Source of the DNA: Gnetum montanum
Lineage: Eukaryota; Streptophyta; Gnetopsida; Gnetales; Gnetaceae
Assembly (NCBI GenBank): GCA_015680685.1
Contig: MNCI01036290.1
Coordinates: 213,901-277,900, forward strand
Length of the DNA stretch: 64,000 bases
Reading direction: 5' to 3'
Shown here: one piece after another, positions 22,561 to 33,269 of the stretch
Numbering within the stretch: position 1 is the first letter of the stretch
How the letters are laid out: each line of letters opens with the position of its first letter
The notes under the pieces: model-generated
What the model was told of the DNA's origin: nothing
Seen by the model: the letters and a program-made list of their open reading frames with translations, nothing else
Database searches by the model: none
Made by a program: the position numbers and the translations under genes

Positions 22561-25122
22561 TAGATTAAGGGACTCCTAGGGTCAGTTAATTTCCTAGGAA
22601 GATGGCCTACCTTGATCCAGTCGGTTACGGTATGTGTTAACATAACCATATGCGTTAAGCTCTATTAGACTGAAGGGTGCTCCGAAGTGTTAGATGGTGG
22701 AGGAGTGTACATGGGACCAACTGCTTATTGTTGCAAGAGTTTATCTAGGCTTTTGGCTTTGAAGAAGGATCTTCTCTATTTACAGTTGTCAGAACCAGTA
22801 GCAGGTTGAATATTTACAGCTCTCGTAGCATGACGTTGCTACGATTGAGGAGGAAGTTCCCCTTGCATTGTTGGAGAAGGAGGTGCTATGGGAACTACTT
22901 TTGAAAGAGGTGCGGATGGATTTGGAGGATGGTGTGGGTATGGAGTGTCTCCTGGAGGAGAAGGAGTCCTTCTGAAGTACTCCTAAACTTGGTAGTGATG
23001 GTGGGGAGTTGTGTGACTCATAGAGTCACTTGGATAAATTGGCTACTGCACATAATATCCATAAGGGTCAGGCTGCCGGTAAGGGTATTGATGTTTCAGC
23101 AATGGCATCCCCCATGACTGTGGGTATTGCCACTATGGATGTTTTCCGATGGGTTGTGGTGGAGTTCCACTTGGATAATACATTAATGGTTGGTGGAACT
23201 GCCTTGGGTTACCTTGGCGATAAGGTAACCTACGGGGTGTTTGCCGTTGGTTGAGTCGTGGATTAAGCACATACACCCCAGACTCCTGTAAATGTGAGAT
23301 AATTGGAAAACATCCCTTAGGATGGTCATAGTGGTAGATCTCACATCCACTTTCATCGTCTGTGTCTGACTCGACAACCACATCGGAGTTAGTGATTTTT
23401 CTCTTACCCTTGTTATGTGCAAGGCCTAAATCTCTCCAGTTTTTCTTACCTTTGTCACTACTTTGTTCTACCTTAGACTCTTCTACAATTGTTAAGACAG
23501 TTTCAATTTTGGAGTCTAAGGAACTCCATACGTCATCTACCTTAGCCGCTATTTCTGTTGTGAGCTTTTGAAGCAGCAAGGTCTTTCTTTTCAACAACTC
23601 TTTGATTGGTGACTCATCCTCTTCATCACAAAATCTCACTCCCTTCTTTCGAAGAGAGGTATCATAGTTGTATTCTTCTGCACTTTCCCTTTTTCATAGC
23701 TCACCTTCTTCTTTTTCTACTTGCTCCAACAAGCGATGTACTTCATGGGCTCTAAGTTGTGAGAGTCTCCCTTGGGCATAAGTTCCAAGGGTTCTTCTAG
23801 TTGCATGCCTTAGCTCATCCACGATGTGGCAAAGTTGATCCCTCTGAGCATACCCATGGCCCAGGAAATGATGTAACAATGTGTAGTAGTGGGCCATGGC
23901 AGCATCCAAGGGTTCATGAGTACCTTGCTTCCAACCTTGGATCTGCTTACACAAATTGGACACTCTGGAGTACGTTTGATACTTCTTGTTGAACAGTTCT
24001 AGCATTGTACTCCACCTCCTGATGGTTTCCGATTCTAAGGACTAGTACCAACTCTCTGCTTCTTTGGCAAGTATCCTTGGGAACAACTTAAGTTTTTGCC
24101 ACTCATTTTCTATATTCTACAAGGCACAGGCATCGTGGAATTCCCCCTTCAAATCGTGGGATATTGTTCATGTCTAAACATTTAATCCAACTATCTTTTA
24201 AATGCCTTGTGGGAATCCTAACTGCCTCTATTATGTTAAGCATACTTCAGGTTGTGAGTAGGGGCTCGTCATGATCATCTCTTTCATGATGCCTGTGATG
24301 TCTGCGTTGTTCCCTACTCTCCCTACGTCCTTGCCCTTGTTCTCTCTCTTGACTTTCTTGTTGAGGTCTATCATTTTGTCTACCTTTATCCTCTCTGTTG
24401 TGTTCATGATGGCTACACCCAGATGTGGAAGGAGAGGGTGAGTGATGTGTAGAAGGGAAAGAAGAAGGGGAACCATCGTCATGATGATGGTTCTTGCCTT
24501 CTCTTCAGCTGCTACGGCTCCGATCATGGTGACGATCTAAGTGCCTGTCCTTAGCATGAGTGGTTGTTCCCTCTGTGAACAGTTGGTGTTCACAGGCATC
24601 TGAACCATGATTATGTATCGTTGATCATAGGTTCTGATACCCAACCTCCTCATCACCGTTAGGAGGGGGAACATTGTTTGCTAAAAAACCCATTATAAGG
24701 GGTTCCTCATCTCCTATTTCGCTAAGGGCGTGTGGACCTTTACTCTTCAGCAGTGTATGTTGACTCTCTTGCCTAGCATCCCTCATACGTTGTGCTTCTA
24801 TGAGAGGATAATCCCTCATATCAAAATTGTCCACAACGTATTCAGCATATAATTTTGTCATGCCAATCTGTGCCAAGGCATAGAGAAGCATGTTTGAAAC
24901 TGCACGATCTAGGGGTAACACAATGTTACCTTGCAAATCTCTCCATCGCAACTGTTTATCTTGATGGAGGATAAAGGTGAAGTCTGGAATATACTCATCC
25001 CGATGAGTATAAACTATCTTGTATTATTTAGGACTTGGTTGATTTTGGTTATGTGTTTTAAGTTGTCAACTGTCTTGTGTATGGTCCTTAGGTGGTGAGT
25101 TGCTCTTATGAGAAGAAGACAT
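22561..25122 (-). pseudogene. Family B gag
   Basis: Minus-strand gag, start ATG at 25,122 (MSSSHKSNSPPKD...). Next comes an N-terminal block readable at 24,951-24,625 (WRDLQGNIVLPLDRAVSN), a basic/acidic Arg-rich tract (24,530-24,230), the gag core at 24,005-23,694 (ELFNKKYQTYSRVSNLCKQI, ending LLEQVEKEEGEL), a helical segment at 23,639, and a zinc-knuckle-like CEIYHYDHPKGC near 23,325. In that motif the second Cys seen in the 6.6-11.3 kb copy (CEICQYDHPKGC) has become Tyr. It ends with a Pro/Gln-rich tail. Gag forms the virus-like particle. This copy has frameshifts but is the best family B gag in the window. Confidence 0.75.
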
Positions 25123-25242
25123 TGTTATCGGTGTGCTATTTCACCATTAAAAATTTTTTATCTTGATTAACCCAAAGGTTTTTTTAGGCTCCCAATGATG
25201 TGAGTGATATCCTTTATGTTCTATTCGATGCACAAAAACTTA

Positions 25243-25262
25243 GTCCCCAGCAACGGTGCATA
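25243..25262 (-). other. Primer-binding site, family B
   Basis: Minus-strand GCACCGTTGCTGGGGACTA immediately after the LTR end TCATCA. It matches the 10,426-10,444 site in position and core (CACCGT.G..GGGA). Confidence 0.7.
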
Positions 25263-25404
25263 TGATGAGTGGCGAGGTACTCCTACACTCAACCATACGA
25301 AATGAGCGTAGCATGCATAATCCTATTAAACTCTACAAACTAAGTGCCTACACGCCCCATGGAACACTTGGGGTTAATCATTCATTGTCTTCCCATACTT
25401 ACTT
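25263..25404 (-). repeat. Family B 5' LTR, broken by family C
   Basis: The first 142 bp on the plus strand (TGATGAGTGGCGAGGTACTC...) match 18,890-19,030 closely, including CACGCCCCATGGAACACTTG. After CATACTTACTT at 25,404 the match stops and family C sequence begins. The remainder of this LTR is not found to the right of family C. Confidence 0.8.
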
Positions 25405-25793
25405 CTTAATGCAAATCTTCTTTCTTTTTCTTTTCTTTCTATTTCCATTGAATCTTGCTCTATTTCTAGTTTTTTTGTGGAACTATCTCTTTCTCTAGGA
25501 AAAATTAGAAGTAGATTCGCAGAGTTGTGCTCAAATGTTTTTGCAAAATTTTATTTATTACAAGTAGGTATTATAAGGACTGCATAGACTAGGAAATTGA
25601 ACAAAATAGGAACTCTCAACAAATCATAGTACTTGGCAAAGTTGGCTGAATCTCTTTAAGATAAGTCATTTGTAGTTTACACACAACACAATCGTTTCAT
25701 TTTTTACAACCACACACCGCAACATCACACATACATACTCACATTAACTACTAAGTCTATTTGGAGGTATATGAGCCTTGGTGTTGCTAGAGA
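25405..25793 (+). repeat. Family C terminal direct repeat, left copy
   Basis: About 389 bp matching 35,243-35,632 at high identity from CTTAA..AATCT through TTGGTGTTGC(T/C)AGAGA. The last word resembles a primer-binding site of the TTGGCGCCGTTGCCGGGGA type with a short deletion. If so, the repeat is the U5 end of the family C LTR and the rest of the 5' LTR is missing. The alternative is that it is a leader downstream of an LTR ending at 35,249. Confidence 0.65.
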
Positions 25794-25984
25794 CCATCAA
25801 GCACCTAAATCCTATTCGAGGACATTTGTTGGCGATCGTGTCCCAAACGATCGCCAATAGTTCTTTGGGCACTAGAAGGAGGGCTGAAAATTCAGCCTCT
25901 AGGTTCATAAGCCTTATAATTTTAGCACATCAACAATTCTTTATTACTAGAAATGCTTAAGAAATTAGATACTATTTTCAGTTC
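25794..25984 (+). mobile_element. Family C 5' leader
   Basis: Short untranslated stretch between the primer-binding-site-like word and the gag ATG at 25,985. No feature beyond a small inverted repeat GGCGATCGT..ACGATCGCC (about 25,831-25,856), which could fold in the genomic RNA. Confidence 0.5.
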
Positions 25985-27592
25985 ATGACCAAAAAGATTG
26001 ATAGTTTGAAAAATTTGAAAGTTTCAAAAGATATTCTAGATTCTAAGACTGATTCTTCATCAAAAGAAGAACAAAAGAGAGTTTTTGAATTGGGAACAAG
26101 TAGTGGAGTGAAAACTAGAAGATCAGAAAGATCACCCATTATATCTGGATTATTGATTTATAAAAGAAGATCTAGAAAGTCTAAGAGTTCAATTATTCAA
26201 AGGAATAGGATGGCAAATCCTTGGAAAAGAGTTACACCATTAGGATTTCAAAATTACAATGATATTGCTAAGGTAGTTTACAAATATTTACCTGAGCCTT
26301 TCATTCCTAGAAAATCTTATTTAGTTGAAGAATATATTCATATGTTTGAGTTAGCTTTAGCTCATGCAAATATTCAACATCAAGATCAAGCTTGTAGGTT
26401 GTTTGTATTAAATTTAAAGAATGTGGCTCAGATTTGGTATTCAAACTTACCAAGTAATAGTATTACAAGTTGGGATGACATGAAGAATCTTTTCTTAGCC
26501 CAGTTTGGTAATCAATTAGATCAACAACAACTATACTGTGGGCTGATACAAGCTAAGCAAGGAGTTAAAGAGTCAATTAGAGATTTTAACATCAAGTTTC
26601 AACGAATTTGTGGACTCTTTCAAAGACAATATAGGCCATCAGAAGAAATGCTTAAAGAAACTTATCTTAAGGCTGTCAACCCCAACATTTCAATTTGGTT
26701 AAGGAGAACTCCAAACTTAACTACACTAAATGACTACTTTAGTGAAGCTATACAGTTAGAAAAATAGTTGAACTTGAATCCTGAAGAAAATATTGCAATT
26801 CAAAAAAGAGAAGAAAGAGTTATGATTCCTATGCAAGATTTTGCTCAATTTAAAGCTTTACCAGGTCCATCTCATGTTAAGATAGAGCAAGAACATGAAA
26901 GAGTAGGATCTGAAAAAGGACAATTAATGAGAGATATGTCTAACAAAATAGTGAAGCTTGAAAAAGCCTTGGCAAGAGTTAATATCAAGGAAGAAAGGAA
27001 AAATAGAAAGCATAAACATCAAGACACTAAGTTAGCAGAAGATGAGGATGAAAGTGACCTTATTATGTCCAACTTTCTTGATATTGAATCTGATAATGAG
27101 TTATCTAGTGTTCATTATGCAAGTAAATCTTCTAGCAATGGATCTAGTGATACTTCTTCTCTATCAAGTTCTGAAGAAGATATGTCTTCAGATGAAGAAT
27201 GCAATAATAATGAGGAAAATGGATATAGTCTCTGATCAAAAGAAAGATTAACTACTTCTAGACCCCCAAATGTTATTACTAATCCATCTACTAAGAGAAA
27301 AGCTTTTGAGCCAAATAGAAGAGATAAGAATAAAGGTAAAGACAATCAAGTAGAGCAAAGCACTCCAAATCAGTCTTTTAATAAATGGATAAAGAAACCA
27401 AGCTTTATTGGTGATGGAGAGTATGATTTGGTTGAAGACCTTAAACATGTCAAGGCCAATATTAGCTTTTATCAGTTGCTTCAAATAGGAGATCAGCAAA
27501 GAAAGGCTTTAGAGTTCATTAAAGGTAAAAGGAGAGTTAGAGAATCAGAGTTAAGTTATGTGTCTAATAATGATGAAAAATTAAAGACCTCT
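25985..27592 (+). pseudogene. Family C gag
   Basis: Plus-strand gag opening with MTKKIDSLKNLKVS. A basic N-terminal region is followed by the retrotransposon gag core at residues 85-200: YLVEEYIHMFELALAHANIQ, ACRLFVLNLKNVAQIWYSNL, then SWDDMKNLFLAQFG and KQGVKESIRDFNIKFQRI. One TAG (26,765) and one TGA (27,233) interrupt a single reading frame that continues into protease. After the core come a coiled-coil-like Lys/Glu region and a Ser/Asp/Glu-rich acidic tract (about 27,100-27,230). I see no CCHC zinc knuckle. The frame, with few lesions, makes this the youngest-looking coding region of the window. Confidence 0.85.
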
Positions 27593-27955
27593 TATGATAA
27601 GGAAGCTCCGGCTTTTCTTTTGACAATGAAATTAAAGGATAAATACTTACATAATTTTTTGATTGATTTTAGAGCTACGTCTACTATAATGCCATTGTCT
27701 ATATGTAAGAAACTAGGTTTGATTCCTGAAAAATCAAATAAAAAGATTGTTCAAGTGGATAAAAGTAGGGTGAAGATTGTGGGTCAATTACCAAATTTCC
27801 TATTCGAAATTGCTTCTAAACCCCGTGTCAGAAGTAGAGTAACTATTCAAGTGGCAGATATACCAGATTCACATAGTCTCTTATTGAGTAGAAGTTGGAG
27901 CAAGAACTTCTCAGGTTACATATCCACAAATTATTCTCACATGTGGTTACCTTGA
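27593..27955 (+). pseudogene. Family C aspartic protease
   Basis: Continues the gag frame. FLLTMKLKDKYLHNFLIDFR, then ATSTIMPLSICKKLGLIPE, is the active-site region; the normal D-S/T-G-A is here D-F-R-A, the Gly codon GGA having become AGA. Further on IVGQLPNFLFEIASKPRVRS and IPDSHSLLLSRSWSKNF match the flap and the LLGR.W-type end motif. It closes with a TGA at 27,953. The changed active-site glycine predicts an inactive enzyme. Confidence 0.8.
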
Positions 27956-27994
27956 AAAGGAGAACCAAATCAAATATACATCTATAGTGAACCT

Positions 27995-28513
27995 TTGATG
28001 ATTGATAACATTACTTCAAATGGAAAAAGTAAAATAGTTGAAAAAGGAGGTGTCGAGAACAAAATTTATACACTCCAAGAAAATCATGGTTCCGAAAAAG
28101 AACACTTAAAGAATGAGGATAGATGGAAGTTATACTTTGATGGTTCATGTAATTCAAAAGGTGCAAGAGTTGGTATAGTTATATTAAGGAATGATTCACC
28201 AAAAATTCTCAAAGCAATTCATCTATCTTTCCCTTGTACTAACAAAAAAGCTGAGTATGAAGCTTTATGTATTGGTATAAGAATAGCTCTAGATAAAAAG
28301 ATCTGAGTAATCACTATAAAAAGAGACTCAAGATTAGTTTGTGAACAAGTAAAAGGTAACTGCGTAGTAAAGAGCTCATTCTTAAGACCTTATAAGCAAC
28401 TTTCTTGTAAGATGTTAGATCAGTTTCAACATTGTCGAATAGAGCATATAAATGGAGTAGAGAATCTTATAGCAAATGATTTGGCAAAGGCAGCTTCAAC
28501 ATTGGATATGTAA
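27995..28513 (+). pseudogene. Family C archaeal-type RNase H, located before RT
   Basis: In the same frame as protease and RT. RWKLYFDGSCNSKGARVGIV carries the first Asp, TNKKAEYEALCIGIRIALDK the Glu, KRDSRLVCEQVKG the second Asp, and HINGVENLIANDLAKAAS the last Asp, so the whole catalytic set is visible. A TGA at 28,304 and a TAA at 28,511 interrupt. This is the RNase H type that Tat elements carry in addition to the gypsy one, but in the family A element of the same window it sits after the gypsy RNase H, whereas here it sits between protease and RT. Confidence 0.85.
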
Positions 28514-29590
28514 ATAATAGAAAGTTACAAGGATGTCATGATTGAAGAAGAACATCAGCCTTCAATACCATATAATATAAGACATTTACAAGTATTTGAA
28601 GATGATGATCAAGTACTAAGATTTATGAAAAAAAAACAAGAATTTGAGGGTCAAATGATACTTGAAATGTCATCACACTCCAAAGCTAATTTCATTCCAA
28701 AAAGAATAATCAACTTGGAACAAGAGTTTAAGAAAAATTTACTTACTGGAAAGGATATACAAAACCCAAATAGTCAAGTTTTTGAGGTAGTAAATTTTGG
28801 ATTAGACAAGATGCCAAAGATGTTGAATGTTATAAAGGAAAGAGATTCGAGTTTCAAGCAAAACTTGTTAATATGTCTAAGCAATAATTTGGACAATTTT
28901 TCTTGGTCTTATGATGATTTTAAAGCTGTTAAGCAAGATGTGATGACACATAAAATTCCTTTAATAGAAGGTTGTAACATAGTCAAGAAAAAACAAAGAA
29001 AATTTAATCCATCATTTGAACCAGCTATGGAAGCCGAAATTAAGAAGTTGTTGCAAGCACAAATCATATATCCAGTATGATATTCTACATGGCTTGCTAA
29101 CCTTGTTCCAGTGAGAAAGAAAAATGATGATATAAGGCTTTGTGTAGAGTTTAGAAATCTGAATGATGCCTGAAAAAAGGATAAGTATCCACTTCCAAGA
29201 ATTGATGAGATGCTGATTAAAGTCTCAGGTTGTCAAGTATATTCTTTCTTAGATGGTTTCTAAGGTTATAATCAAATCATGGTAGAAAAGAATGATAGAT
29301 ACAAAACATCATTTATCACCAAATGGAGAACTTTCGCTTACCAAAGAATGCCATTTGGATTATCAAATGGTGGAGCTACTTTCCAAAGAGCAATGAATTT
29401 AGCATTTAAGGATTTATTAGGAAAATTTGTGGTGGTTTATATGGATGATATTACAATATTCTCAAAGAAAAAAGAAGATCATATTAATAATCTTTAGTAA
29501 GTTTTCGACAGATGTCGTGAATTTGGTATATCATTAAATCCTAAGAAGTGTATTTTCGAGGTTAAATCTGGAAGCCTATTAGGCCATGTG
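28514..29590 (+). pseudogene. Family C reverse transcriptase with N-terminal linker
   Basis: Same frame as the upstream domains. The linker (about 28,538-28,950) is followed by DVMTHKIPLIEGCNIVKKKQ, MEAEIKKLLQAQIIYPV, then LVPVRKKNDDIRLCVEFRNL, KDKYPLPRIDEMLIKVSGCQ, TFAYQRMPFGLSNGGATFQR and the catalytic VVVYMDDITIFSK (about 29,430-29,470), which is intact. RT ends with GISLNPKKCIFEVKSGSLLG. About five nonsense codons (29,078; 29,171; 29,262; two at 29,495-29,500) but no frameshift. The fingers, palm and thumb regions are all present. Confidence 0.9.
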
Positions 29591-30180
29591 ATATGTCAAG
29601 AAGGAATTGCCATAGAAAATTCCCGAATCCAAGCAGTACAGAATATTGAGCATCCCACAAGTAAGAAATCTCTTAGATCTTTTGTTGGGAAGATAAACTC
29701 TGTGAAAAAGTTCATCCCTGGGTTTACTAAAATCACCAAACCTTTGATGCATATGCTAAAAACGGATGTTCAAGTAGAGAAAATACCAGAATTAGAGAGA
29801 TCTTTATTAGAAATTAAAAACACTATACAAGAGGACCCATATTTGGTGAAGCCTAGGCTTAAAGAAGATTTTTGGTTATATTCTTTTGCTTCGAATTATT
29901 CTATTACTGCCGTTCTAACACAAAAAGATGATGAAGGTTAAGATGAACCAATTGGATTTTTTAGATATCACTTGAAAAGTTCATGATTAAATTTTTCAGA
30001 CTTAGAGAAATAAGCATTTGTAGTCATCAAAGCACTTCAGCATTTTAAATATTATTTAGAAAGTTCATTAGTCCACATTATGCTAATTGAACCTGTAGTC
30101 AAGTGATTCCTATCCCAAAATGAGATTGGATTAAAAAAAGGGAAAATGACTTATAAAGTTGTAAAGTTTCATATTTTCAT
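29591..30180 (+). pseudogene. Family C connection and gypsy-type RNase H
   Basis: RT connection (KSLRSFVGKINSVKKFIPGF, ITKPLMHMLK) followed by the gypsy RNase H: EDFWLYSFASNYSITAVLTQ (first Asp replaced by Ser in the usual D.S position), then NFSDLEK (Glu region) and AFVVIKALQHFKYYLESS. Stops at 29,939, about 29,984, 30,010 and 30,104. A frameshift near 30,170 moves the pol frame by one base for the segment that follows. Together with the upstream archaeal-type domain this element has two RNase H domains. Confidence 0.75.
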
Positions 30181-31211
30181 TGGAAATATGCAAGACAATT
30201 AAGGGAATGGGATTAGCCAAGTTAATGACTAGAGAAAATAAAGTATGTACACTTGACACCCGTGAACAGAATTGGTATGACAAAATTCTCAAATTTCTTA
30301 ATATAAGGAAAATTCCAAATAATTTAACTGTAAGTCAAAAGAGAGCTTTGTTCAAAAGAGCACGAAGATTCATTGTTAAAGATGGTATATTATAGAGAAA
30401 GGATTTCCAGGGAGTTTTATTGGAATGTGTTCATAATGATCAAATTAGTTTTATTTTGGAACAATTTCATGATCATTTGAATTTATTTTATGAATCCCCT
30501 AAGTCGACTATGAAACATATACTTTGATATAGATAATACTGGCCTTCCATATATCAAGACATTAGTTCAAAGATTCAAAAATGCTATAAATGTCAAATTC
30601 ATGGGCCCAAGATTAAAAGGGCTAGAGCCCCTTTAAAGCCAGTAGTTGCAGATAGACCATTTCAGTAATGGGTTTTGGATTTTATTAGTACAATTACTCC
30701 TTTAAGAGCTAGACACAAGTTTATTCTCACAGCTACTGATTATTTTACTAAATGGTCTAAAGCAAAGGCTCTAAGAGGAATTTCAGCATTAGATGTGATT
30801 AAGTTTTTAGAAGATCACATTCTAAGTAAATTTGGTCTACCCGAAGTGTTAGTGTCAGACAATGGACCCACCTTCAAATCTGAAGAGTTTATCAGATGGG
30901 CATCTAAAAAATCTATTTTCTTATTTTCCTCATCAAACTATTATCCTCAGGGAAATGGCCTAGCAGAATCCACCAATAAAAAGCTTATCGCTTATATCAA
31001 GAAATTGATGGATGGGAATCCAGGAAATTGGATCGATTATCTACAATTCGCATTATGGTCAGATCGAATTAGATTCAAGAGAGCTATTGGGACATCACCG
31101 TATAACTTAGTTTATGGTTTGCTAGCAAGAATTACAAATAAGATTGTAAGCTCAGCTTTTGAATTTGTACAAAGATATAGTGAAAAAATTATAAAGATAG
31201 AAGTTTCATGA
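30181..31211 (+). pseudogene. Family C integrase
   Basis: After TIKGMGLAKLMTRENK, a Tat-type spacer, the zinc-binding region ends with KIQKCYKCQIHG. The catalytic core has all three acidic residues: VLDFISTITP (the first residue after a W/X-V), VSDNGPTFKSEEF and GLAESTNKKLIAYI (Glu present). LIAYIKKLMDGNPGNWIDYL and GTSPYNLVYG follow. Nonsense codons are few. Among the integrases in this window it is the only one with a complete D,D,E set. Joined C-terminally to the sequence at 31,208-31,519 by another frame change. Confidence 0.85.
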
Positions 31212-31519
31212 CTTTACTTATTAAAAGAGAAGTTGAAGTAGATAAAGCAATGGATAATTTGTTACAGAATACCTATCAAGTTAAAAGATGGTTTGATAGG
31301 AAAACTTTGAAAAGAACTTTCAAGATAGGAGACCTTGTCCTATTATGGAATATGAAGAACCCTAATAAGTTTACACCTACATGGATTGGTCCCTTTCAAA
31401 TTACAAAGAAATTGTTAGAGGATACTTACAAATTATCAACCTTGGATGGCATGGAATTGCAATTTCCATATAATTTTTTGCATATAAAACATTATTTGGG
31501 ACAATTGCATATAGCTTGA
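31208..31519 (+). pseudogene. Family C integrase C-terminal domain
   Basis: MTLLIKREVEVDKAMDNLLQ, then TFKIGDLVLLWNMKNPNKFT, PTWIGPFQITKKLLEDTYKL and LQFPYNFLHIKHYLG form the usual C-terminal domain of OTA-type integrases. No chromodomain is present. The stop at 31,517 is the natural end of pol. Confidence 0.8.
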
Positions 31520-31862
31520 AGATGTCCTTACACAAAATAATATATGTATATACTATTAGGTAAATATTACTAGGAATATAGTATCAATTAATATGTTTAA
31601 TTATGCTTTATTTAAATTAGAAAATAGTTTTCCTTCAAGTGAAACAAGTGGAATTATACAATTGTGACAAGTGGAGAAGGTGACTCATCCACTACGTGGT
31701 GAGGATTGTGACAAATGGTTAGAATGCCTAAAAGGAAGGAAACTTGGTTGAAGACTCTTGGGGGGAATTTCAAATTTTTAGAAATTATAAAAAGAGGGTT
31801 AGGTTGCTTAGGATTTCTTCATCTTTCAATTCAAGTTAATTAGTGAAAGTTAGAGAGAGCTA

Positions 31863-32504
31863 ATGGAATTTGGAAGAGCAATGAGAAAGCCTTTTATTCC
31901 ATATGTGATGGGATGTTGCCCTGAACATGTATTGAAGGCCTACCTAAAAGCTAGATCTTTTGGAGCTCCAAAAGAGTGTCCTTTTATGGCTTGGTTGTCC
32001 GATGAGTTTTCTTTTCTCACTAGAGGTTTGGAGATAGAGTCCAATGTTTGGGGGAAATATCATGATTGCACTAAAGAGAAAGAGAAAAGTGAAGAGCAAC
32101 CAACCAATGAAGAGTCATGGGGATGGGAAGAAGTCTTTGTCTCCCAAGAGGAAAATGAAGGACCCAATGAAGAAGAATAGAAGAGCTCATCTGAAAAAGA
32201 AAATGAGAAAAGTGCTGAAGTGAAAGCTCTAGTAGATCAAGGTGAGAGCTCCACCAAGCCAGAGAACAATAGAACAGCCTTCATCAAATCTAAAATTGCA
32301 TATGAAATAGTTAGAGAGATGAGGATTCCCACTAGGGTAACCCTCACAATTCAGTTTCCATCCCAAGAATACTCCATGAAGGACATGATAATGTACAATT
32401 TATTGTTGTTTTTCTTAGGAATGAGTTTTTTATACCATCAAACCTTATGTTTGATGAAAATTTTCCTCCAAAAAGATTTCTGTTTAGCTGTAAAAATTCA
32501 ATGA
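31863..32504 (+). pseudogene. Extra sense ORF downstream of family C pol
   Basis: One reading frame of about 214 codons, interrupted only by TAG at 32,178. It opens MEFGRAMRKPFIPYVMGCCP and becomes highly acidic (EEQPTNEESWGWEEVFVSQE and following Glu-rich text). Past the stop it contains SKIAYEIVREMRIPTRVTLT and a hydrophobic C-terminal segment (IMYNLLLFFLGMSFLYHQTL) that could be a membrane anchor. I do not recognise the family. Position after pol and before the LTR is where plant Ty3/gypsy elements sometimes hold extra ORFs, including env-like ones; there is no basis to call it env. Confidence 0.5.
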
Positions 32505-32939
32505 AAGTTTCAGTATGTTTCAATTTTAAAATGAGGTTGCATAAGTTTCTTTAAACTTTTAACGAGGCAGAAATGTTGGCACATTTGGCCATTTCATGGA
32601 GCAGGTTGGTAAGATTAAATTGGTTAAGAGTTTTTGGAGAAGTGGCTAAAATTTTAGTTTGAGAGGAAAAGAATAAGTTAACAATAGCATTCTTTTTATT
32701 TAAGAAAAAAATGTATAGGAGCACCATTCCTATACATAGTGGGATTATGGAAGAAGTCCAATTTATCATTTATATGATATAAATATGTAGCAAATCAAAG
32801 AGCATCTCAAGTAAAATTGGTTTTCTTTCCATTTTATATTGGGAAAGCATATCTCTGCAGCAACACAAATTTAGCAGTCCGGTGGTGCAGGGTAAAATTA
32901 TTTTTGAAATGATTAAATAGGAACATTGCAATTCATATT
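32505..32939 (+). other. Non-coding stretch after the extra ORF
   Basis: AT-rich sequence with no convincing reading frame on either strand and no repeat shared with the rest of the window. Confidence 0.4.
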
Positions 32940-33115
32940 TTGATGGGAACCGGTCAGAATCCTTGGGCAACAAGCTTACATAGCTGAAGAGCATGGGTCT
33001 TTCTCATAACAAGATTACGGGACCTATTCCAGAGTCTTTTTCCAACTTTACTTTTCTTCAGGTTTTAAATTTATCATTTAACAATTTGAAGGTAACGTCA
33101 ACTGTTCTAAAGGCT
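32940..33115 (+). pseudogene. Leucine-rich-repeat gene fragment
   Basis: Plus-strand translation gives SESLGNKLT, a stop, then LKSMGLSHNKITGPIPESFS and NFTFLQVLNLSFNNLKV. That is two plant extracellular LRR units with the LxxLxLSxNxxTGxIPxxF pattern typical of receptor-like kinases and receptor-like proteins. Only about 55 codons remain, with one TAG. There is no signal peptide, transmembrane or kinase segment. It lies between family C integrase and the LTR-like region. It may be a host gene piece captured by the element or present before the insertion. Confidence 0.7.
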
Positions 33116-33269
33116 CTCTCTAAAGATTGAAAAATTATTCATTCGTGCACAAATCCTATGTAACTACAAGCAAATAGAACATGACCATAAGTAATATGAT
33201 GGGGTTGAATCCCTAATTTTTTGAAGTGCCCAAAAAGTTGTAGGGTTTCCAGTCCATTCCCAATCATGG

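Noticed and set aside
25985-31519. Possibility that the RT-RNase H regions are endogenous pararetrovirus copies
   Set aside because: Integrase, LTR-type terminal repeats, primer-binding sites and polypurine tracts are present, and no movement or coat protein domain of a pararetrovirus is seen.
32940-33115. An intact receptor-like gene
   Set aside because: Only about two LRR units remain, with an internal stop and no kinase, signal peptide or membrane segment in reach.
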